DNA of 64,000 bases from Fomitopsis serialis (lineage: Eukaryota; Basidiomycota; Agaricomycetes; Polyporales; Fomitopsidaceae): NCBI RefSeq assembly GCF_022376445.1, contig NW_025955002.1, positions 233,427 to 297,426 of the forward strand, written 5' to 3'. Under the pieces are notes generated by a model. It did no database searches, was not told where the DNA came from, and saw only the letters and a list, made by a program, of their open reading frames with translations. Shown here in pieces: positions 1 through 11,050 of the stretch (position 1 is its first letter; the number at the start of each line of letters is the position of its first letter). The position numbers and the translations under genes were made by a program.

Positions 1-252
1 GGCTTCGACGGGGAGACGGACGCTCGCGTTGATATCCCGCGCGTTCGCAGCCTGGACGCAGGCGGCGGAGATCGGGAGGGGCATCTGCGCGCAGGTGAGG
101 CTCAACGCAAGCAGGCCGAGCGTCGCGCTGATGTTCCGCGGGCGGCGCGCAGGTCTGGATGAAGAGTCAGCTCACCGCGCAACTCTGCTCTGGCAGAATA
201 GAACGCACCTTTGCGGCGACCTCGCCGGCCCTGCGTGGACGGTGCTCGACAT
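1..252 (-). CDS. Ser/Thr-rich secreted-type protein, 5' fragment (copy 1)
   Basis: This is the 5' end of the gene that is complete at 11051-13665. Exon 1 is 252-209, the intron 208-155, and exon 2 runs from 154 off the left edge of the window. The coding sequence differs from the other copies by clustered substitutions; one changes an internal ATG codon to ATC. The rest of this copy lies outside the window, so whether it is intact cannot be judged. Confidence 0.5.
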
Positions 253-3200
253 GTCTGGGCGCGTATGGGTGGTGGCGCGCGTCCGCTTCGGGGAGGAGGC
301 TCGCGCAGAGCCGAGATGTATGCATGCGGAGGGGTGTGCGCAGGCGGCCGCGGAGGGCTGGGTATAGGGCGGGTTCGCCGGATCTAGACGTGAAGAGACG
401 TGCAGAGAAATAATGGAATCTGTAGGGTAGATGCAAGAGTGAGACGGTCTACGATGCGGCAGTGGGTGGTCGTGAGAGGTGGGCGTGGGCGAGGGCGTGG
501 ACGGGAGGGCATGCGAGGCAGTCGGACGGGCGTGTTTTGGGGTATCATCGCGGGCGTGGGCAGAGACAGGGAGCATCGGCCGGGGATGCGGCAGAGGCGT
601 ATGTATGTCAGACTGGCGTGCCTAGTGACCAGGGTGGAGCCCAGCGCGTTGGCAGGGAGAGCGACCACAGGTGGATGGAGCACTGCTGGCAGCGTGAGTG
701 TGCGCACTCGGAGGTGTGCGTGAAGCAGTAAGCCGGCGAGGACGGCGTGCGCATGGAGGGGCCGGCGACGGCGGGCGTCGCTGGCGGTGGTCGCTGTGTG
801 GGACGGCGAGGGAAGGGGGCGTCGAGGGCGTGCGCAGAGGCCGCTGCGACATAAAACGGGCATCCCTGCCCACTGCTCCCGGCAAAGACGCCGCACGCAC
901 CGTGTCGCTGGCGCAATTCCCAATCTCGCAGATCTGGCGTTGCACGCCCCGGCATCTCGGCGCCCCACCCCGCGCCACCGCCACGCCGCCTCGTGCGTAC
1001 GCCACCCCGACTCCCCGCCCCGCCGCCTTGCCTCTTCTGCTCCCAGCGCGCCCGATATACCCAGGATGGTCCCGGACTCACCTCGCGCACGCATGGAAAC
1101 GGCGCACAGGCTGCCGGCAGCGCAGTCTGGGTATGCGCTCACCTATGACGCGCATCAGGTACACCTGCCCGCCTTCCAATACAGACGCATCTTATCGACC
1201 TCCTCTGTGCATCCCTAAATGTCATCGAATATTGGCCAGTGCGCACGCCCCCTAACACGCGTCGCGCTACTGCTCGCACCTCGCCCGGCGTCCGTCCACT
1301 CCGGGACGCGACCCTCCGCCGCCGACCACAAACAAGCTCGGACACCTGCTGTGGCGCTCCTCCTGAGAACCTCGCCCCTCGGCCCGCCGTCCGCGCCAAT
1401 CCCCGCGCGCGAACACCCTATGTTTAGACGTGAAATAGACCGCAGGCGTCGAGAATCCTCACAGCACGTAAGGATTACTCACGCCCGAGCCCAAATGCCG
1501 TACGTATTGCCTCCTCTGCCTGTGGCGTTGGCACTCACGCAGTTCCTTGTAGGCTGAACATCGCACCATCTCTGCGTGATACCGCGCGCCGCTACACACG
1601 TGCAGTTGTGTTTCGTCAGTGCGAGGCCAACCGCGAACACTCTGAACGTACTAGGACGTCGCGTCTGGGACTCGCCCGCTCAAGGCTAGAGGCATCCACC
1701 ACTTGTTCTTGAACAGCCTTGATCCCCTTCTGCCTGCGACGCGCGGTCAACTTCGCCACAAACCCGGCCCTCCTCCCACGTCCGACATCACCCGAGGTAA
1801 GTAAATCGCACTCTCGTCACCCTTCCTGTATCACTCTCCCACAGTGCCATGGCTTCGTGACTCTCTGGTAAGGCCCTCGCCTTACAAATGGCGACCCACG
1901 CTCTATCGAACGCGCCTTCGTGATCTCTGCGGCCTTCCGAGTCGCTGCCGGAAGGTAGGCAGTATCGCCGGTGCACCGAACTTCCACTGGACGCTCTACG
2001 CACGCGCGTGCTGCGTGCGCACGGCATGGACGTTCTACTCGGCTGCCTCTCGCTCGACGGTCGCCGCACGTTCAGTAGACATTGATTCCGCGTCGTCAGT
2101 TAGCAAGTCTGGCTGCTGTGCTGGGACTCGCGCGTGCTCGACGTGTCTCATCGCAGCGCGCGAAGGTCCAGACACGCTACATATCGTGAACGTATCGTGG
2201 CTCAGGCCTTGCTGTGCACTTCGACCACCCATCCAGCGATCACCTACGGCTACCCAGTCATCTGTCCGAACGCGCTCCCGCTCCCAGTCCTGCACCACAT
2301 CCAGGTGACCCGTCCCCTCCATCGTCCCACGACTGTCGTCCCATCGAACAGGCCCGCCGCGCGGCCATCACTACCGTGCCACTCACTCAATTGGCGCCGG
2401 CGGGGGCGCCGTTGTGGACCTCGCGACTGACGAGTTCCGCCTCACACAGACCGCACACGTCGACATTCCTCACAGCACGTAAGTGTTACTCACGCTCGAG
2501 AGTGGTAGCGGGACTCACGCAGTCGTTACGATAGCAGCGCAGCGACAGACCAGCAGCCCGCCAACTCAGCTTGCTTCGGCAGCAGACGTCCAGCGACCCT
2601 ACCCGCGATGCTACTGCATTCGCATTGCCGAAAGGCGGTGTCGCCTTTCCCAATAGTTGCGTGCGATGGGTGAGCTTGGCCCGCTCGGTATGAGGGCGGC
2701 TTGCAACGTATCTAACAACGCCTGACGACGCCCGGGCCCGTCTGAGCTGCCCGCACGATCGGACGTCGGACAGCGGCCGCGAGCCTGCGTATACATAATC
2801 TCGGGCCGTCTGAACTTCAAGCCCTCACGTTCGTATCAATGCGCCGGTCGCATGGAAGGTACTTTATGATTCACCACCTTGCGTCGACGCGAAGTCGGGA
2901 CGATAATGGGGGCGGGGAGCTGGTGGCCCGAGCGTTTCGATCCGCTGAGAATCGGGTGATGGCGGGCGTGCAGGTACCGCGTACCGAGCACTGGTCTTCG
3001 GTTGCACAGGTGCCGAATCGCCCGCCCGGAGAGCGGTCGACCCGTTGGGTTGGCAGGAAGACGAGGACGACACACGCTCATGTCGGGTCGCCGTCTGATT
3101 GGTGTATGTACCGATGGGCCTGAGCCAGAGCTCGGTCGCTGGCTGTGTTCGCAGCGTGCTACTGGCATGGGCTACCAAGACGAGCCTGAGCACTGCGAAT

Positions 3201-6200
3201 CCCACTGGCATCGCGAGGTCCCTCCCCTGGGTCTTGTCTCTGTTGCGCTCGTGAGGTCATTGTTCCCGGCGTGGAGCGGGCTTCTCACCCAGTCCAGGAG
3301 GTGAGCAAAGTGTTGATGCCACCGGGACGACTCTGATCACTACGCTTACAGGGTTGTGTTACATCGCTGCGAGCTGTGACTGGAGTTCACGATCCACCAT
3401 GTCAGCACCCCGCCCGCGTGCTCGTGCTCCAACACGGCGACGACGACCTGGTGTCCAGTAACGACTCAAGCAGCAGGCGCGTCGTCAATGACGTACTCTG
3501 CTGTGCGTTCACTCGATCTCAAACTGCTGCCTCATGCCGCGAATGCAGGCATGAGCCACCCTGTGGACACCGTCGTCAACACCGACTAGCTCGGCACCCC
3601 CGCCGGCCTTCCCTGACTCTGTCTACACGACGACGAGCCCGGCATCTTGGATGACGACGCTGACACACCCGGTTCACCCACTACCGCTTCCCGGGCCATC
3701 CCGCGCTACTACCGGCTACCGAGATGCCAGATGTGTTACGCTAGGTTACCGTCTCGTAGACCCCGCCCTGACGCGCACTGTCTAGTTCGCGTCTCGAACA
3801 CCCCACACTGTCTGCGTCTCTGGACGCGCAGCGCACCAGCAGCCCGCCTCTCCTCCCCGATTTCCCGTGCTCTCGACGCACGCACCAACCCTCCATACCG
3901 AGCTAACACCACCCGGCATGCCGAAAATGACGGAGATGTGCACGGAGCCGACGTGCCCGATGACGACGCCAGGACTGGACGTGGCCGCCCCGTCTCGCGT
4001 CGGGAAACACGCCGCTCGCTGGGAAGGGACAGATTAGATTGCAAAGGCATTCGCGCACGGAGAGAGCTTGCGAGCGGAGAAGATGCATCACGACGAGGTA
4101 CGTACCTTCTCCGCCTCTACCCGCTGCTACATCTCACGACTCTTGGCTCCGTTCTGCTCGCGCGACGTCAGCAACGAAGGATACATGCCGGCAAATTGAA
4201 GACGCGTCGAGTACCGACGCACGACTGAGTCGCTCGGGGCCGGCGATACGCGCAAGACGCAGCGCTACACAAGAGACAGCGTACAAGAGGGCACGTTGTG
4301 AGCTGCGTTCTGAATTAGGGCGAGACACGTACCACGAGGAGTGCAGACGGCCGCGAGTACACGCGAGAACCTGCGGCAAAGACGTCTGCGCGCTAGGGAT
4401 TGCGGCAGTAGGTAGACGAGCGAGATGATGTTCGGGTGAGCAGCGCGCGGAACAATTAGCAAGGAGGATGCTTACCACATGAATGCGAAGCGTGATCAAC
4501 CCCGTCCAGTACGCTGTCGACCCCCAGGGATGCACATGGACGAGCGAAGCAACAATCACGTCAGTGGTACACCGAGTACTGTGTTGACACGAGACTCACC
4601 ATGTCTAGAACACCACGCCAGTGACTGTGTTCCACCCCATCGAGTGCGCCACGATTCGGGATGGGGAAGGATGAGGGAACGGGGCTTGACGGGCTGCAAG
4701 GATGAGGTTAACCGTGAACAGACACGACGGCAGGGAACAGTCTCAAGCCAAGTCCGTTCAAATAACGGGCAGCCCGCAGGCGACAACACGACGTAGCCGA
4801 GGAATCGTGGGAGGCCGGTCATGACAGAAGAGCGTGTCGGGCATTACGAGCCGGCCGAGAGAAAGCGGAGGAAAGGGGACTCGTCCCCGCCGGACTGTGC
4901 AGCAAGTGGTGACGAACGAGGCGAGTACCAGTGCCTATCACAAGCTGAACGTTGACCGACCGCGTATACAGCCCTGCTCTTGACCCGACGCGCTCCACAT
5001 CAGCACCGAGGACGTAGCGTGCAGATCCGGACGCAATAAGCGACCTCAGGCTGTCATTACCACTGGAGACCGGCGCAGATATTGCAAGTCCGTTCGGGGA
5101 AGTGACGACTTGGATGCGAATGAACATTGATGCACGGCGGTCACGATGCGGGACGACGCGCGGAGACGATGGGCGTTCAGGATGGACGGACTCGGAGACG
5201 CTGTGCACGGTGTCTACGGCGATCGGCTGGCTACGGGAAGCCAACCGGGATGTCTCAGGACCGTCCAAGGAAGGGCCCGACACGGAGACGACGTACAGAT
5301 CGCGACGGGCAGTACACAGACAGGCACCACGTCCGAGCTACTAGTGCGGGTCCAGCGAGACGATCGCTGAGCGTTGAACACGCTTATGGGCGTGCCTGGC
5401 GGTCTCCGAGAGTCGGGGCGCGGCCGTCCTCGTGGACTCGTTTGGTCAGTCCATGCTCCAGTCGTAGCAGCTCAGCGACAGCTAATGAATCCTGTTGCAG
5501 TCGTGGTCATTGTGGCGCCTGAGTGCCCTCGATGGCTCGCTGGACGGACACACACATATCTCAGGGGGAGGACCCCCAGGTCATCAATACAGACAGCTCG
5601 TCACCGATCTGCTGCGTGGTGCGTTTCCTCTTGTTCTTTCGTGGTCTGAGGCGGCAGCCAGCTCGATCTGAGTGGGACTGTCCACGGACTCGGCAAGACG
5701 ATGGCCACTCAAACGGCTGCGTCTCATCAGATGACGTGACGAGGCGGAGACCGGACACGCGTCAGCGATGGTCCGTGTCTCTGCCGTTGTGCTGTTCGCA
5801 TGGTGAACGGTAGCATAGCTCCGTCTCCAAGTAGAACCGGGTCACGGTCTCCGTCGGAAAGTACGAGCGTGCGTTCTGCGAGATCCACGGTCCCCGGCAC
5901 TCAACCCAGGAAGCCCGAGACGGGTTTGTCTGGTATACCCGGACCAGACCGTGACGTTGTCACGTCGAGCAGTCGCGCTGCGACGCACCGTCCGTGACTA
6001 CTGTAGACTAGAGTACGCTACTCCGTCCGTTCAAATCTTGAATATATCAATGTTTCATCAGCGACGAACAGACGGTCATTGGATAATGAGCTTACCGGGT
6101 TACAGCCTACGGCAGAAGTGCTGGATAAGAATGATTAAGTACTCGAGACCAGAGTCTGAAGCAGAGCTTTACCTTTCAGATTGAGCCACAAAGGCGCTCG

Positions 6201-9200
6201 ACATTGCCTCACAAGTTCGCTGCGAACGTGGGGTAGGCACGAAATCATTACGACTGTGGAGCAAGAGTTATTGTTGGTCAATACTCTGAGCCTACATCGA
6301 GACTTACCGGCAAAGCCGGACATCGATTTTCATGTACACGATTGTATACCCGATGCAAACCGGCTATGCTTGACGTAGTCAGCTGCTGTGGTAAGGAATC
6401 AGGATTCAAGGGATACTATTAGGGATTACAGTGTGCACAATACACGCTGAAGATCGAGTGTCGAGACGATGTTCATGGCGGTAGTGTAGCCACTGTAAGT
6501 GCAGTCAGTGAATGAGTCGTAGTGAGTAAGAAAGCGGCTTACAACAAAACCCGGCGAGATAGATGCTCGTACGCAGGCCGTGTGTATAAAGTGGTCAGTC
6601 ACAGGACATGGTAGCATTCCGAAGCTCGCACGTACTAGTCAGGACACGAAGAGGGAAAGGGGATGATGGTGTTCTGGCACTGACGGGGCTCGCTTTTATA
6701 CACTGGCAGGCAGGGCAGGCACTAGTAGACTCTCGCCAACGGACAGCTTACGTGCGGTGGTCCGTGCGTGGCAGAAAAGATCCGCGGGCATCGCATCACG
6801 TTGCCACGTCTACTCAGCACGGCGCCGAATGACCGCGGAGAACCCGCCAAGCATCACTTCCCGCTCATGTCGCCGGGCTGGTGCAATCGCAATTGTTCAC
6901 CGCCGGCCGAGTATTTTTCAGCCGTTGTATGGCAACATAGAGGCACCATCTGATGGAATACACACCGGCGCTAGTGAAGGCGCCATTCGGGTGTTTCACG
7001 CTAACATCGCCGACACTGCGAAGGTAGCTTTCCGTGGATGTAGTTCGGATGCCTGCACGTCGGACTACTGCGAGTCTTGTGTTTCTGACCAGCTGACAGA
7101 TATGTAGATTGCGCACAGACTTGTCTGTAGAGATTAAGACACGAGCCTGAGTGTGAATGAGCAAGCAACGGGGTGTACACGCGAGCGAGCCGAAGAAACA
7201 GGATCGAGCAGGACGAGTAGGATAGCCGCCCAACGCTGCAGTCCAGTAGCCTCGTGTTCTGAGATCGATCTGAGCGATCTCACGCCATTTTGGGCTGTCC
7301 CCTTCGTTCTTTCCGCTGTCTCTGATCTTCAATAAGCCCTCAGTAAGTACCATTAGATTGGATTGAATGTATCCCAACAAAATGTAAGTGGATTCCGAGG
7401 GTTGCGTGTTCGCAATGCACCCCCACAGTATATTTCAATTAGGCATTACTGGACTCGAGCGATCTTCGCAAGCTGGTGCTTACGGTGCACGATTCCGTCA
7501 AACATTCGTGCTTCGTATTCCCCGAAATCTACCATATTGTCACTTGAATTACAGAGCAGCATAGGGCCTTCTCTACCCAAGGGTATGAGCTAGTTCCGGG
7601 AGCTCCGGAAGTGGCTGACAGCCTTGGGCGGACAGAGCCCTTTCTGCAGACGATGTCGGGGCCCGGGCGGGGATCAGCCCGATGTCCGCGGATATCAGTC
7701 CGTCGCTTATGGGATTTCCGGAATCCGGAGTCACATTCACAGGATGCCCATTCCATCTCAGTGTGAATACTGTTGACTTGAGAGTTTTTGGCCAAGAAAG
7801 TCACACTGACTCGGATATGCAGGATTTAAACGTTGCCATTGAATGTCAGCAAACTTGAGGCCGTCTTTGATAAAGCATGCTTAGAATTCACAGTGACGAT
7901 GTGAGACATGCTCAGGCCGGCATTAGTAATGTGCGATCAGAGCGGTGTTATGTTGCCGGTTGCTAATTCAACAGGGTACCAATATGTCGCAGGCGCAGCC
8001 CGAGGCCGGGATGACAAGGCCATGTCCGCGGATTTGATGGACTAACTCCAGCTTATATACTGGGGCAAACCTGGTGCATTATTCCGGTACCCCCGAACTA
8101 TGTCAGTGGAGAATGTGGATGCAAGTCGTGCTAGTATTCTCACTGGGTGATAACAGCCTAACAGTTCATAGGAGCTCTATTACTCGTTGGGTATGCGCAT
8201 ACAAACTAACTGGGAAGCTGTCGCAATTCACTGCAGCGAGCACTCTGGCATGGCTGATCATTCGAAAGACCAGCAAACTCTGATAGGTATGTTTCCTCAC
8301 TCAGTTTACATGCTCATCGTACTCACGAGATTGTACGATTCCGCAGACTGGGCCTGGTCGCGGTTACACGTAGGCTCATTGGGCAAAAGCCCAGTCAAGT
8401 GAGTCTTCCTGACTGTGTGCCCGCGAGCCATACTCACTCAAATTCCCCCACAGATAGCAGTGTCGCTACAACATCTCCATCCCGTACAACATATAGACCT
8501 GCCCTATGCCGATGGTACATTGCTTTCCTCGTCTCCACATACACTGTCACTTACTGCCCCTTATTGACAGTCGCTCGAGACGGTCTATCAGTCATCTAGA
8601 CGGTTCACGCACTCTTGGCCGGTCATCTGGCTGGGCAAGCGACGTAAGGAGCAATCGCCGCCCGGTCAGCACAAGGCCATTTGCGTCAGTCCCACCAGGA
8701 CGTGCATCCCATACGCACGGTTATCACAGGAGGTCGGTTTTTATTGAGTACTCGTTGACCGGTACTGACCTCTGGCTGCCAGTCATCCGCGCGATACACG
8801 TCGCATGGACAACTCACAGACATAGGTCAGCACGTCTACACCTGTCCGTGTCGCCGTGGACCAAGGCTCTGTTGGTGTTCGTTCGCGCGCCGTTAAGTGG
8901 GGTTGCCATCCGCCTGGTGCACGCGCGACGGGTGCCGAACGAACGCAGAGCATTCGTGCTTTGGACTAGCTCAATCCTCGCCGTCCAGGCAACATCATCC
9001 CCGACCGGGTGAATGCCCGAGCACCATCCGGTCGACGCACGACGATGTACATCTGTCCCAGTCCACGCCCATCCTTGTCTTGACTCACGGCTACTTGGTA
9101 GCCTTCTTGCCGCTCGCGCGCATCGACGACACGCACGCCGCAGGCGTGCTGCACGCTGGCAAGGCGATCTCTTGCTGGGACCTGTGCCGACAGCCTCTGG

Positions 9201-9650
9201 ACGAACAATACTCGCCGTCCGCACACAGTGCACCAAAAGTACGTCCAGTCCGGTCAATTACCCACCTTCGCGGCTCAGACCGGTCGATGCTCCGTAGCCT
9301 CGGGTCCCTGGCTGCATGACCCCTTCGTCTCATGCCCGAGCTTCCTGTCTCGGTGATCGCCTGCTGACTCGTACTCAGACAGCGCACCGCGATCGCCACG
9401 GAGGGCACTGCAGATTTGCTCGGTGGTCTCTTGGTTGTGGCTCGAAGGCGGGTCCCGTCGGCGCTGTCTGTGAAGCAAGCTCATCAGCACCCTACCTTGT
9501 CCCGTCGACAGCCTGCGCTACCTCCCCACTGTTGGTCGGCGTCCGGAACCCTCTCCCTTGCCTGGCCTCTGACCTTGCCCATCCCCGCCGACGGTCGGTG
9601 CTCGTTGTGTCGGCCTGCCCATCCGTGCCCGGTCTCCCCCCTCCTTCACT
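253..9650. other. Unit interior without recognisable protein genes (copy 1)
   Basis: No open frame here shows a domain I recognise, and the longest ones (under about 200 codons) are what GC-rich non-coding DNA gives. A 112-codon ATG-started plus-strand frame at 1219-1557 survives in all three copies, with a three-codon insertion in copy 3, but resembles nothing known to me. Intron-like GT-AG segments with a TACTCAC-like branch site occur at 8287-8346 and 8399-8453. A motif containing CTCACAGCACGTAAG occurs near 1456 and again near 2470. The sequence keeps many CpG steps. The first 900 bases also hold the upstream region of the minus-strand gene. Confidence 0.6.
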
Positions 9651-9656
9651 CGACCT

Positions 9657-10345
9657 TCGAAGACACGACATATCGCCGTCCGGCGAACTGGCCCGCGACG
9701 ACGTGCGGTCGACGCCTTCCTTTGTGTGCAGATGACGCGTGGGGCAGTTCGCTCGTGGTGCACTCTTCAAAGCACTACTGCAACCTCAACCATGAACGTC
9801 TCGTCGTCCGTAGCCCTACTCGTCACCGCCGTCTCCTCACTGCGTCCCCTCGGTTGAAATGCCACCCGACCGTCGAAGACACGACACATCGCCGTCCGGC
9901 GAGCTGGTCCGTGACGACGTGCGATCAACACTATCCTTGACGAGTGTGCAGGCGACGCGCGCGGAAGTCTTGTGGTGCAATCTTCAAACGCAACCGGACC
10001 TGCAAAGACACGACAGATCGCCTTCCAGCGGACCGACCGTCGGCGACGCCTGCAAGCCCTGCCATGCGTTTTCGGCGATCCGCGAGTGACGTCCACGGCG
10101 CGATCCTCTGCGTGGACAAGACATGGAGCTACGTTGTCCAGCATAGTGATCGGTTGAAGACACGACGGGACACGTTCCAGCCAGCGGAGGATCAGGGGCG
10201 CGAGGAGTTTGGCTGTCGCGACTGCACTGCCCAACAGGACAGGTGAGTTTCTTGCACAATGAGATTGGCGATGCATACTGACCTTTTGCGATCGCAATAA
10301 GACTTGACGGGACGTGACCTCGACCGGCAAACACACGACGGACGG
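9657..10345 (+). repeat. Dispersed AGACACGACA motif, five diverged copies
   Basis: The core AGACACGACA, or a close variant, occurs near 9661, 9877, 10006, 10158 and 10329, spaced 129-216 bases apart. The first two copies continue with an almost identical 50-base block containing ATCGCCGTCCGGCGA and a shared GACGACGTGCG. Later copies are more degenerate. The same series recurs in copy 2 (about 23075-23760). This looks like an old, decayed tandem duplication. Confidence 0.65.
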
Positions 10346-10551
10346 TCATCAGGCGAGTGACGTGGGGAGATGGTGAGTGTAGCGACAGGGGAATCCTGCA
10401 CTCGGAAGGGCTACGAGGAGGTGAGTATCGGGCCGTCTGACACGTCATGCATTCTCTCACCTTGTGTTGCCGTATACGCTTGCAGAACGTGTACCGCGAG
10501 CGTACATCGTACGGGCTTGGCGGCGGCATTTGGTGCGCTGCTGACGTGCTC

Positions 10552-10880
10552 TCGTCTACCGCGTTATCAACTGGTCGAGGCTCCAGACGAGGCGCAAGTT
10601 GGATTGAACGGGTGACGGGGTCCTGTGGCCGACTTCCCACGCAGAGGTAAGCAATCCGCACTTTGCTGCAGACGGCCTTGGAACTCACACTGGGTCAGTG
10701 AAGTGGCACTCGTCTGCCACGTTATCAACCGTACGATGCGCCGGACGACCCGCAAGTCAGATTGAACGGGCGACGGGGTTCTGTGCCCGACTTCCTGCGT
10801 AGAGGTAAGCAGTCGGGCTGCAGATGACCTTAGTACTCACAATGGTCAGCACTCGCCTGCCGCGTTATCAACTGGTCGCC
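10552..10880 (+). repeat. Tandem repeat of exon-intron-like cassettes (period 158/143 bp)
   Basis: Units start at 10552, 10710 and 10853 (third partial), each with TCGTCTACCGCGTTATCAAC or a close variant. The first two continue through a block ending GTAGAG or GCAGAG and then a GTAAGC donor-like site, a CTCAC branch-like site and a CAG acceptor-like site (10647-10698 and 10805-10849). The repeat recurs in copy 2 at about 23965-24290. No reading frame stays open across the units. Confidence 0.75.
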
Positions 10881-11050
10881 GTGACTGGTCACGTCCTGAC
10901 TCGGCTGCACGCGTCGACGGCCGTGAGTGCGGTGCGAGACCCTGTGTGCACGGCTGACCCGGTTTGCGACGATGAGTGTCCCCGCGGGGAGGCGGACCTA
11001 TGCTCGTACGAAAAATAAGAGAGACGGACCTTCGAAAGAAGGCAACTTTT

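Noticed and set aside
3647..4228. 193-codon plus-strand frame repeated in copy 2
   Set aside because: No domain and a composition typical of random GC-rich frames; its presence in both copies only reflects their near-identity.
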